From Micropruina sonneratiae (GTDB lineage: Bacteria; Actinomycetota; Actinomycetes; Propionibacteriales; Propionibacteriaceae), in the NCBI RefSeq assembly GCF_025972045.1, contig NZ_JAPDHX010000004.1:310001-374000 (forward strand): a DNA stretch of 64,000 nucleotides, read 5' to 3'. A model generated the notes under the pieces. The model was given only the letters and a program-made list of their open reading frames with translations. It was not told where the DNA came from and did not search any database. Below, in pieces: positions 57,265 through 64,000 of the stretch; positions within the stretch are counted from its first letter, which is position 1, and each line of letters opens with the position of its first letter. The position numbers and the translations under genes were made by a program.

Positions 57265-57490
57265 CTACGAGGCGTTCGAGCCTTCGAGCGCCTGACAGAC
57301 CTCGACCGCCCGCAGGCCGTCCGCAAGGGTGACCGCGGGCGGTCTCTCATCGCGTAGGACCGTCAGGATGTCGCGCCACTGGTTGGTGTGGCCGACCTGC
57401 CCGATCGCCGCCGGGTCGGACGCCCCCGCTGCGATGGCCGTTGCCGCCGGCGGTGGCGGCACGTCGCCGAAGGACCAGGTGACGGTCTCG
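57265..57490 (-). pseudogene. C-terminal remnant of a Gfo/Idh/MocA-family oxidoreductase
   Basis: The last 70 or so codons match the end of Gfo/Idh/MocA dehydrogenases (GQVGHTNQWRDILTVLRDER, TLADGLRAVEVCQAL). The N-terminal NAD-binding domain is absent: upstream of about 57490 the frame becomes nonsense and overlaps an opposite gene remnant. An 11-bp direct repeat (GGTCTCGGACT) sits exactly at the junction. Confidence 0.75.
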
Positions 57491-57788
57491 GACTGGGGTC
57501 TCGGACTCGGTCGCCATCGCCGGCTCGCCCCCCGGCCGCTACACGACACCGGTGGGCGGTGAGGTGGAGCTGCGCGCCGACGGCCGGCTCCACGTCGCCG
57601 GCACGCCGTACCTGGCGGGAGCGGCCCTGCCGCTGGCCGCAGCGCTCGGCACGCTGGCGCGCGCCGGGTTCTCCCGGGCGGAGGTGGTGCGGCTGGTGCT
57701 GACCAACCCGGCCACCATCGCCGGCATCGAGGTCGGCCTCGAACCCGGGGCTCGGGCGGTGTTCTGCCAGGCGTCGGCCGCCGGCTGA
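57483..57788 (+). pseudogene. C-terminal remnant of a NagA-like amidohydrolase
   Basis: The frame reads VSDSVAIAGSPPGRYTTPVG, continues through a beta segment (GEVELRADGRLHVAG) and ends VVRLVLTNPATIAGIEVGLE, the closing part of N-acetylglucosamine-6-phosphate deacetylase-type enzymes. The normal length is about 380 aa; under 100 residues remain and no metal-binding half exists. An ATG at 57552 is internal to the domain. It meets the Gfo/Idh remnant head to head. Confidence 0.72.
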
Positions 57789-57816
57789 CCCGCCCTGACA
57801 CTGACCCCCTCCCCGC

Positions 57817-57873
57817 GCTCGCCTAACTACCGAGCGCTCGCGAAGCTTCGCGAGCGCTCGGTAGTAGGCGAGC
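57817..57873. terminator. 57-bp near-perfect palindrome between convergent genes
   Basis: The palindrome is centred on AAGCTT at 57843-57848, with arms of 28-29 nt differing by one base (CTAACTAC against GTAGTAG). Flanking CTGACCCC/GGGGTCAG adds a weaker outer stem. It contains the CGCTCGCCTAACTACCGAGC core in both orientations. Bidirectional termination is likely. Confidence 0.8.
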
Positions 57874-57885
57874 AGTACGACGGGG

Positions 57886-58281
57886 TCAGCCCCGGCGGGC
57901 CAGCAGGGCGGCCGCCTGGTCGGGGGCCAGGGTTCCGGCCGCCACCTGAGCGAGCACCTGCTCACGTGAGCCGGGCGTGGGGGGGTCCGGCTCGCCGGCG
58001 AGGCCGAGCTTCACCAGCAGGTCGGTGAACCGGGCCCGCGCGGTCGGGTACGAGACCCCCAGATGCTTCTCGACCTCGCGCAGATTCCCCCGCGAGGACA
58101 GGAACACCTCGAGCAACTCGAGCTCCTTGGCGTCCAGCGCGCAGAACGAGCACCGGGCGAAGTGACCCGACAACTCGGTGCCACAGCCGGGGCAGCCGAG
58201 CCGGCTGGTGACCAGTTCGTCGCCGCACACCGGGCAGTCCACCGGCGGACGGACACCGCTCGTGGCCGTTCGCACGGTCAT
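57886..58281 (-). CDS. DUF2089 zinc-ribbon/HTH protein
   Basis: A 131-aa protein. The N-terminal zinc ribbon has CxxC pairs at C16/C19, C30/C33 and C44/C47. It is followed by a helix-turn-helix (LREVEKHLGVSYPTARARFT) typical of DUF2089, and a short C-terminal helix pair. It is probably a transcription regulator of its own operon. The ATG overlaps the stop of the DUF4097 gene (ATGA). Confidence 0.88.
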   Translation of the reverse strand: MTVRTATSGVRPPVDCPVCGDELVTSRLGCPGCGTELSGHFARCSFCALDAKELELLEVFLSSRGNLREVEKHLGVSYPTARARFTDLLVKLGLAGEPDPPTPGSREQVLAQVAAGTLAPDQAAALLARRG

Positions 58282-59168
58282 CGCAGGTCCGCCTTGATGG
58301 TCGCCCAGCCCATCACCACGCCGACGTCGAGCCGGGCGGCGCCGTTGCCGAGCACCACCTCGTCGACGCTGTCGTTGTCGGCGCCGGCCCAGCTGACCTT
58401 GCCCAGCTGCACCTCGCTGCGCACAGTGACGTTCGACCGCTCGCCCAGGGTGATGTCGAGCGAACCCGACTCGCACCGGATCCGCGAGCGGCCCGTCGCC
58501 AGGTCGCCGCGGATCGTGGCCGAGCCGGCCTGCACCAGCACGTCGTTTGCCTCGGCGACCCTGTCGAGGGTCGCCCCGCCGGCGGTCACCCGCACCTTGC
58601 CCAAGTAGGGCACGCCCTCGGTGGTGAGCGTGCCACCGGTAACCTCGGCGTCCACCGTGATGCCGGGGTTGACCCGCACCAGCAGTTCCTTGCCCAGGCC
58701 GAGCGCGCGCAGGTCGTCGAAGCTGCGCGGCGGGCGCAGGATGAAGCCGTCCAGGCTCGGGCCCTGGTCGCCGTCGCTGGTCACCTCGAGGACCGAGCCG
58801 GTCCGGCGCAGCACGTGCGGGCCGTCCACCGACGCGGTGGCGACCGCGCCGTCCGCTACCACCCGGACGCGCCGGCCCACGGCCCGCACGCTGATCCGGT
58901 CCACACCCTTGGTGCCGGACGCCTGCCGGGCCCGCGGCGGCGGCGTCTCGTCCACGAACGGCGGCTGGCTGAAGACACCGGCGGAATGCTGAGGGCCGTC
59001 GGCGGCGACCTCGTCGGCCACCTCGGCGTCGGAGGGTTCGCCCGACCGCGCCGCAGCGGCCTCCGCCGCCGCCTTCGCCTCGTCGATCCGGCGGGCCGCC
59101 TCGGCGGCGTCGATCCGTCCGGCTGCGAGGTCTTCGAGAATGGTGGTGAGATCCGGTTCAGCTGCCAT
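58278..59168 (-). CDS. DUF4097-like beta-helix protein, partner of DUF2089
   Basis: A 296-aa protein. Residues 1-40 contain a short helical SHOCT-like segment (TILEDLAAGRIDAAEAARRI). After an Ala-rich linker comes a repetitive beta domain (about 90-295) with turns of the DUF4097 kind (VTGGTLTTEGVPYLGKVRVT, SGSLDITLGERSNV). There is no signal peptide. It probably forms a regulatory or adhesin-like unit with DUF2089; the mechanism is unknown. Confidence 0.82.
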   Translation of the reverse strand: MAAEPDLTTILEDLAAGRIDAAEAARRIDEAKAAAEAAAARSGEPSDAEVADEVAADGPQHSAGVFSQPPFVDETPPPRARQASGTKGVDRISVRAVGRRVRVVADGAVATASVDGPHVLRRTGSVLEVTSDGDQGPSLDGFILRPPRSFDDLRALGLGKELLVRVNPGITVDAEVTGGTLTTEGVPYLGKVRVTAGGATLDRVAEANDVLVQAGSATIRGDLATGRSRIRCESGSLDITLGERSNVTVRSEVQLGKVSWAGADNDSVDEVVLGNGAARLDVGVVMGWATIKADLR

Positions 59169-59213
59169 GCAGCAAATCTAAACCCGAGTTTCGAGAATAT
59201 AAAGCTCCAGGGC

Positions 59214-60383
59214 TCAGTGGTTTCCCTTAGCGTCTGCCGACACCGGCCCGTGCATCCCCCGCAGCGAGCGGATGAACGCCGCCCCGAACGCCATCACCGG
59301 AATCGCGACCAGGGCACCGACGATGCCGCCCAGCTGGGCGCCGATCGCGATGCCGAGCAGAACGGCCAACGGGTGCAGCGAGGCCGCCCGGCCCAGCAGC
59401 AGCGGCTGCAGCAGGTGCGACTCCAGCCACATCACCGCGATCGTGCCGCCCAGCATGATCAGCGCCGCCACCCAGCCGTGGGTGATCAGCGCCAGCGACG
59501 TGGCGACCGTGCCGGCGATCACGGCACCGACGACGGGGATGAAGCAGACGACGAAGGTGAGCGCGAACAGCGCCAGCGCCATCGGGACGCCGATGAACGC
59601 CGCGATGATCGCGACACCGGCGGCGTCCACGGCGGAGACGATGACCTGCGCGCGCATGTAGCTGACCAGGGACGCCCAGCCGCGCTCGGCCGCGGTGTGG
59701 GCGTCGCCCTGGTAGCGCTCGGGCAGCAGGCCGCGGAACCCCTGCCACAGGTGCTGCCCCTCGGCCAGGAAGAAGAAGGTCGCGATCAGCGCGATGGCCA
59801 GGCCGGCGAAGAAGTGGCCGACCGACGTCCCGACCTTGGCCGCGTAGCCGGCCAGCAGATCGCGCGAGTCACTGATCCAGGTGGTCAGCGAGTTCATCCA
59901 CTGGTCGATCTGAGCCTGGTCGATGCCCAGCGGCCCCTCCCCCAGCCACTGCACCAACTGGTTGAAGCCGGCCACCGACTGGTCGACCAGCTCGGGCGCC
60001 TGCTTCGCCGCGGTCGCGCCGATGCCCCAGCCGATACCCGCGACGATCAACGCCAGGACGAGCAGGCAGGCCGCGGCGGACAGCAACGGATGCCAGTTCC
60101 ACTGCTTGAGCCGGTGCGCCAGCGGCGCCATCAGCGCGGTCAGCAGGAAGGCGATGGCGAGCGGGACGCTGACCTCGGAGAACTCGCCGAGAAGCCAGCC
60201 GACCCCCCAGATGACGGCGGCGAACAGCAGCCCCCGCCATGCCCAGCCGGCGGCGGTGCGGACACCCTGCGGGATGACTTCTTCCGCCGCGGCCGGTTGC
60301 TCGACGAGCACGACCTGGGGCTCGGGGCTGGTCACCTGGGTCGAGACGCGCCGGCGGGATCGACGAAACAGGCTGAACGACAC
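59214..60383 (-). CDS. AI-2E family transporter
   Basis: A 389-aa permease of the AI-2E (formerly UPF0118) family. Hydrophobic helices occupy about 50-110 and 180-365, with a long amphipathic stretch in between. The family motif CFIPVVGAVIAGTVATSLAL, LQPLLLGRAASLHPLAVLLG and GIVGALVAIPV are present. Proteins of this group export diverse small molecules or ions, and quorum signal transport is not implied. The GTG start (VSFSLFRRSRRR) follows AAAGGACA. Confidence 0.88.
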   Translation of the reverse strand: MSFSLFRRSRRRVSTQVTSPEPQVVLVEQPAAAEEVIPQGVRTAAGWAWRGLLFAAVIWGVGWLLGEFSEVSVPLAIAFLLTALMAPLAHRLKQWNWHPLLSAAACLLVLALIVAGIGWGIGATAAKQAPELVDQSVAGFNQLVQWLGEGPLGIDQAQIDQWMNSLTTWISDSRDLLAGYAAKVGTSVGHFFAGLAIALIATFFFLAEGQHLWQGFRGLLPERYQGDAHTAAERGWASLVSYMRAQVIVSAVDAAGVAIIAAFIGVPMALALFALTFVVCFIPVVGAVIAGTVATSLALITHGWVAALIMLGGTIAVMWLESHLLQPLLLGRAASLHPLAVLLGIAIGAQLGGIVGALVAIPVMAFGAAFIRSLRGMHGPVSADAKGNH

Positions 60384-60432
60384 GGGGGTGTCCTTTCGTG
60401 AGGTCGGCGCCCACCCTACTGTGGACGAGGTA

Positions 60433-60461
60433 CCAATCCAGGGCACCGGTCGGCTCCGAAT
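60433..60461 (+). promoter_or_regulatory. SigK-type promoter motif before the molybdoenzyme gene
   Basis: CCAATCC (60433-60439) and CCGAAT (60456-60461) are separated by 16 nt, 24 bp before the ATG at 60485. From memory the mycobacterial SigK consensus is CCATCC / CCGAAT. A near-identical pair precedes the fasciclin gene. Confidence 0.65.
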
Positions 60462-60484
60462 GCAGCGTGACCGAAGGAGGCGCG

Positions 60485-62002
60485 ATGCCCACCGAGAGAA
60501 CTCCAGGGACGTCGCAGGGCCCTGTCGTCGGCGTGCTGGCCACCATCACCGGCCTGGCCGCCGGGCATCTGATCGCCGGACTGGTCTCGCCCGTCTCGTC
60601 GCCGGCGGTCGCCGTGGCCGGCCGGATGATCGACCTGGCGCCGACCCCCGTGAAGGAGTGGGCGGTCTCCACCCTGGGCACCAACGACAAGCCCGTACTG
60701 GTCGGCGGCGTCATCGTCGTCGTGCTCGCCCTGGGTGCCCTGATCGGTGCGCTCGCCGTGCGCCGGACCTGGCTGGTCTGGGCCGGGCCGGCGGTGCTCA
60801 GCCTGATCGCCGCCGTGGCTGCCGTGACGGCACCGTCGTCCGGTTCGCTGGCCCTGCTGCCCGCGGCGGTGACGTTCGGCGTGGGGACGGCCGTGTTGTG
60901 GTGGTTGTTGCCCCGGCGTCCGGTCGACGAGCCGCAGGGCGCACCGCGTGCCCTGCCCCGGCGCGCCTTCCTGACCGGCACCGCGGCGGCCGGCGTCGGC
61001 AGCGCCGCGGCGGTGATCGGCGGGCAGTGGTTCGCCAACCGCACGACCGCCGCGACCGATGTCGTACTGCCCCGGGCCGGCGAGACGCTCGCGCCGCTCA
61101 GTGAGGGGCTGTCCGTGGACGGGTTGTCGCCGTGGACGACCCCGAACGCCGACTTCTACCGGGTCGACATCAGCCTGCTGGTGCCCTCGGTGTCGGTGGA
61201 CGACTGGCGGTTGAGCATCGACGGCCTCGTCGACCACCCGTTCAGCCTCACCTGGCAGGAGCTGACCGCGTTGCCGCTGATCGAGCGCGACGTCACCCTG
61301 AACTGCGTCAGCAACGAGGTCGGCGGGCCCTACATCGGCGGTGCGCGCTGGCTGGGCGTGCGCACCCGCGACCTGCTCGAGCGGGCCGGCGTCCAGGCCG
61401 GCGCCGATCAGGTGCTGAGCCGCTCCACCGACGGGTTCACCGTCAGCACCCCGATCCAGGCGCTGACCGACGACCGGGACGCCCTGGTGGCGATCGGCAT
61501 GAACGGCAGGCCGCTGCCGGCCGAGCACGGCTTCCCGGCGCGGCTGATCACGCCCGGGCTGTACGGCTACGTCGGGGCGACCAAGTGGCTCACCCAGCTC
61601 ACCCTCACCACCTACGCCCAGCAGGCCTCGTATTGGACGCAGCGCGGGTGGGCCGAGCAGGGACCGGTCAAGCCGTCCAGCCGGATCGACGTGCCGCGTC
61701 CGTTGGCCCGGATCCAGCCCGGTGAGGTGATCGTGGCCGGCGTCGCCTGGGCCCAGCACATCGGCGTCGCCCGGGTCCAGGTGCGCATCGACGGCGGCGA
61801 ATGGCGCGAGGCGACGATGGGCCCGGACGCCGGCATCGACTTCTGGCGCCAGTGGAAGTACGTCTGGCAGGCCGACTCCGGCCAGCACACCCTGGAGTGC
61901 CGCGTCATCGACGACAACGGCAGCCCCCAGACAGAGCAGCGGGCCACACCCTTCCCCGATGGCGCCTCCGGCCTGCAGAGCGTCGTGCTGAACGTCGACT
62001 GA
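60485..62002 (+). CDS. Membrane-anchored sulfite-oxidase-like molybdoenzyme
   Basis: A 505-aa protein. Residues 1-145 contain four transmembrane helices. RRAFLTG at 159-165 followed by an Ala-rich hydrophobic stretch is Tat-like, placing the enzyme outside. The Moco-binding domain starts about 205; C274 in [19 protein letters not shown] is the expected molybdenum ligand. The C-terminal dimerisation domain has [14 protein letters not shown]. The substrate could be sulfite or other S/N-oxides. AAGGAGG precedes the ATG, and a SigK-like promoter lies upstream. Confidence 0.9.
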   Translation: MPTERTPGTSQGPVVGVLATITGLAAGHLIAGLVSPVSSPAVAVAGRMIDLAPTPVKEWAVSTLGTNDKPVLVGGVIVVVLALGALIGALAVRRTWLVWAGPAVLSLIAAVAAVTAPSSGSLALLPAAVTFGVGTAVLWWLLPRRPVDEPQGAPRALPRRAFLTGTAAAGVGSAAAVIGGQWFANRTTAATDVVLPRAGETLAPLSEGLSVDGLSPWTTPNADFYRVDISLLVPSVSVDDWRLSIDGLVDHPFSLTWQELTALPLIERDVTLNCVSNEVGGPYIGGARWLGVRTRDLLERAGVQAGADQVLSRSTDGFTVSTPIQALTDDRDALVAIGMNGRPLPAEHGFPARLITPGLYGYVGATKWLTQLTLTTYAQQASYWTQRGWAEQGPVKPSSRIDVPRPLARIQPGEVIVAGVAWAQHIGVARVQVRIDGGEWREATMGPDAGIDFWRQWKYVWQADSGQHTLECRVIDDNGSPQTEQRATPFPDGASGLQSVVLNVD

Positions 62003-62044
62003 CCCCGGACCGGCGGAACCGTCCCCAACAGATCACGATCCGCA

Positions 62045-62072
62045 CCAATCCGGACGCCGGGGCGCTCCGAAT
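62045..62072 (+). promoter_or_regulatory. SigK-type promoter motif before the fasciclin gene
   Basis: CCAATCC (62045-62051), 15 nt, then CCGAAT (62067-62072), 59 bp before the ATG. The bases around both boxes (CACCAATCC, GCTCCGAAT) closely match the site at 60433-60461. Confidence 0.68.
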
Positions 62073-62130
62073 CCCTTCTGACAGTGAGGTACACCACCGC
62101 CGGATCCTCCCGGCAGAAGGAGACACCATC

Positions 62131-62784
62131 ATGCGCACCTCGATCAGGATCGCCGGGCTCAGCGCCGCTCTGCTGCTTCCGCTGGCCGCGTGCAGCACCA
62201 CCGCCACCCCGATGTCCAGCGGGTCCGAACCCATGACGTCGTCATCGAGCATGCCGATGACCTCGTCGTCGAGCATGCCGATGTCGCCGTCGATGGGGGC
62301 GTCCGACACCGCAATGGCCCAGTTCGGCCCGGGCTGCGCGTCGGTGCCCACGAGTGGCGCCGGCTCGTTCGAAGGCATGGCCAAGGACCCGGTCGCGACC
62401 GCGGCGAGCAACAACCCGGCGTTGTCCACCCTGGTGACGGCCGTGAAGAAGGCCGGTCTGGTGGACACCCTCAACAACGCGTCCGACATCACCGTCTTCG
62501 CCCCGGTCGACGACGCCTTCGCCAAGCTCCCCAAGAAGGACCTGGACGCGGCGCTGAAGGACAAGAAGATGCTGACCAAGATCCTCACCAACCACGTGGT
62601 CGAGGGACGGCTCTCGCCCGACCAGTTGGCGGGCGAACACAAGACGCTCGCCGGGGGCACCATCACCGTGACCGGCTCCGGCGAGGACTTCATGGTCGGT
62701 GAAGCCACCGTCGTGTGCGGCAACGTCCAGACCGCGAATGCGACGGTCTACCTCATCGACGGCGTCCTGATGCCGTCGATGTGA
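62131..62784 (+). CDS. Fasciclin-domain lipoprotein (MPT83/MPB70-like)
   Basis: A 217-aa secreted lipoprotein. The signal peptide ends in a lipobox with C21 (LLPLAACS). A Met/Ser-rich linker with the repeat MTSSSSMP twice follows (about 35-52). The fasciclin domain (about 85-215) shows [27 protein letters not shown] and the closing [12 protein letters not shown]. Mycobacterial MPT70/MPT83 of this family are the classical SigK targets; here sigK lies next door. AGAAGGAGA precedes the ATG. Confidence 0.92.
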   Translation: MRTSIRIAGLSAALLLPLAACSTTATPMSSGSEPMTSSSSMPMTSSSSMPMSPSMGASDTAMAQFGPGCASVPTSGAGSFEGMAKDPVATAASNNPALSTLVTAVKKAGLVDTLNNASDITVFAPVDDAFAKLPKKDLDAALKDKKMLTKILTNHVVEGRLSPDQLAGEHKTLAGGTITVTGSGEDFMVGEATVVCGNVQTANATVYLIDGVLMPSM

Positions 62785-62790
62785 CCCGAT

Positions 62791-62859
62791 CGCGGCTTCG
62801 GGGGGAGCCGCGAGCGTGGGGCGTGGTGGCTGCCTCAACGGGTCGAGACGCCACGCCCC
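62791..62859 (+). terminator. Two hairpins after the fasciclin gene
   Basis: CGCGGCT/AGCCGCG (62791-62797 and 62806-62812) follows the stop by 6 bp, and GGGGCGTGG/CCACGCCCC (62818-62826 and 62851-62859) follows that. Either may end the fasciclin transcript before sigK. Confidence 0.5.
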
Positions 62860-62917
62860 GCCTCAAAAGGGGAGGACGCCGGCGACAGCGACGCGTAGGG
62901 TCGCCGCCAGGAGGGAG

Positions 62918-63496
62918 GTGGAGGCCGTCGACGAGCCACGTGGGAGTGATCCGGTCGGGCACGCGCTGCTGGCGTGCGCCGCCGGCGAACAGTCCGCGAT
63001 GGCCACGCTCTACGACCTCACCGCCGCGAAGGTGTACGGGCTCGCGCTGCGGGTGCTGCGCAATCCCGCGCTCGCCGAGGAGGTCGCGCAGGAGATCTTC
63101 GTGGAGGCGTGGCAGCGCTGCGCGGGCTACGCGCCCGACCGCGGCAGCGGCCTGGCGTGGTTGCTCACCATCACCCACCGCCGGGCGGTGGACCGGGTCC
63201 GCTCGGTCCAGGCCTCGACGGTGCGGGACTCGGCCTACGGACTGGAGGACGCGGCCGCCGGACAGCCCGACGTGGCCGAGCAGGCGGTGGCGTCGGTGGA
63301 GGCCGGACGGGTGCGCAAGGCCCTGCACGGGCTCAGCCACCTGCAACGCCAGGCGGTCGAACTGGCCTTCCTGGACGGCCTCACGCATGCCGAGGTGGCC
63401 GACGAATTGCGGGTCCCGCTCGGTACGGTGAAATCCCGGATCAGAGACGGAGTGACCCGGCTGAAGGCGGCGTTGGGGGGTGACGGTCATGACTGA
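62918..63496 (+). CDS. sigK: ECF sigma factor SigK
   Basis: A 192-aa sigma factor if started at GTG 62918 (VEAVDEPRGSD). AGGAGG at 62909-62914 lies unusually close, so the start could differ. Region 2 spans about 35-80 (LRNPALAEEVAQEIFVEAWQ) and region 4 about 130-185 (LSHLQRQAVELAFLDGLTHA, VPLGTVKSRIRDGVTRLKAA). The adjacent RskA-like anti-sigma gene overlaps its end by 8 bp. Genes just upstream carry SigK-like promoters. Confidence 0.9.
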   Translation: MEAVDEPRGSDPVGHALLACAAGEQSAMATLYDLTAAKVYGLALRVLRNPALAEEVAQEIFVEAWQRCAGYAPDRGSGLAWLLTITHRRAVDRVRSVQASTVRDSAYGLEDAAAGQPDVAEQAVASVEAGRVRKALHGLSHLQRQAVELAFLDGLTHAEVADELRVPLGTVKSRIRDGVTRLKAALGGDGHD

Positions 63497-64000
63497 CGAC
63501 CTGCACGACCAGGTGGCGGGCTACGCGATGGACGCGCTCACGCCCGACGAGCGTGCCGCCTTCGAGGCCCACCTGGCGCAGTGCGCCGACTGCCGGGACG
63601 AACTGGACGGCCTGCGCGAGACCCTGGCCGACTGGGGCTCCGACTTCGCCGTCGAACCTCCCGAGACGCTGCGCGCCGCGGTGCTGGACGCCGTGGCACA
63701 GTTGCCCGCGCCGAGTGCGCAGGCCGCCAAGGAGCCACCGATCACCGACACCCGGCCGGCCACCGACGACCCGCCGGCCACCGACACCCAGCCGGCCACC
63801 GTCACCGCCCTGCCCGCACGCGACCGCTCCGGCTGGGAGCGTTGGCGTGTGCTGGTCGCCGCGGCCCTGGCCGTGGTCGCAGTGATCGGGATCTCGGTGT
63901 GGCAGCCGTGGGCGCCGCGCGCGATCACCGCCGCCGACGTGCTCGCCGCACCGGACGCCGTGCGCGCCACGTCGTCCGCCCCGGGGGGCGGCAGCGCCAC
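63489..64000 (+). CDS. rskA: Anti-sigma-K factor RskA (3' end outside window)
   Basis: The first 170 codons are present. The zinc-finger-like anti-sigma domain has HLAQCADCRDEL (HxxxCxxC, about 28-37) and the family start YAMDALTPDERAAFEAHL. A Pro/Thr-rich linker with the repeated phrase PATD(D/T)PPAT-type units (about 80-102) leads to a transmembrane helix (about 118-138, VLVAAALAVVAVIGISVW). The outer domain is cut by the window edge. It holds SigK inactive at the membrane until proteolysis. Confidence 0.9.
   Translation, partial: MTDDLHDQVAGYAMDALTPDERAAFEAHLAQCADCRDELDGLRETLADWGSDFAVEPPETLRAAVLDAVAQLPAPSAQAAKEPPITDTRPATDDPPATDTQPATVTALPARDRSGWERWRVLVAAALAVVAVIGISVWQPWAPRAITAADVLAAPDAVRATSSAPGGGSA

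Overview
The window is chromosomal DNA of a high-GC Gram-positive bacterium (Actinomycetota). The evidence is a mycothiol S-conjugate amidase, a polyphosphate glucokinase, a SigK/RskA pair, a short-chain Z-prenyl diphosphate synthase gene beside a hemolysin III gene, DUF4307 and SCO1664-family genes, many GTG starts and ATGA/GTGA/TGATG stop-start overlaps. A propionibacterial or related lineage would fit, but that is inference. No integrase, transposase, phage structural gene or CRISPR array was seen.

Layout. 1-7.0 kb: narG-narH (minus; narH runs off the left edge), divergent from a COG2345/ArsR-type regulator and an EamA transporter. 7.2-10.1 kb: tRNA-Gly(CCC), a DUF1707 protein and a bacterial-PH-domain pair. 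10.2-12.0 kb: galE and ppgK. 12.2-15.4 kb: deoC with an active aldehyde dehydrogenase and a truncated inactive partner. 15.5-17.9 kb: a decayed xanthine dehydrogenase locus in which the 2Fe-2S subunit is fused in frame to the C-terminal half of guanine deaminase, followed by a MocA-like nucleotidyltransferase. 17.9-18.5 kb: a repeat-rich gap. 18.5-24.8 kb: ECF sigma factor with membrane partner, TOPRIM protein, SRPBCC protein, argS, aldo/keto reductase, SanA-like protein. 24.8-26.7 kb: methyltransferase, moaE, mobA. 26.8-35.4 kb: two very large, tightly coupled genes of unknown function (1292 and 1542 aa), the most obvious candidate for an undescribed system. 35.4-36.1 kb: remnant of a MATE transporter. 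36.1-42.1 kb: GH1 6-phospho-beta-glucosidase, a hydroxyacid dehydrogenase, and a VWA / MoxR-type AAA+ pair. 42.1-42.4 kb: a long perfect hairpin between divergent genes. 42.4-47.4 kb: phosphomutase-like and SCO1664 genes, an uncharacterised 180-aa protein, moaD-moaA, PIN-PhoH. 47.9-57.3 kb: a GH31 glycosidase, then a block resembling M. tuberculosis Rv1080c-Rv1086 (uppS, hemolysin III, DUF255, small membrane protein, mca, DUF4307, greA). 57.3-57.9 kb: two gene remnants meeting head to head. 57.9-60.4 kb: DUF2089/DUF4097 pair and an AI-2E family permease. 60.5-64 kb: a membrane sulfite-oxidase-like molybdoenzyme, a fasciclin lipoprotein, sigK and rskA (cut by the right edge), with near-identical SigK-like promoter motifs before the first two genes.

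Themes. Molybdenum recurs: two molybdoenzymes appear intact (NarGH, sulfite-oxidase-like), one is ruined (xanthine dehydrogenase), and cofactor genes lie in two separate pairs (moaE-mobA, moaD-moaA). Gene loss is visible at three places (XDH-guanine deaminase, MATE, Gfo/Idh-NagA). Several families of dispersed intergenic palindromes recur between genes.
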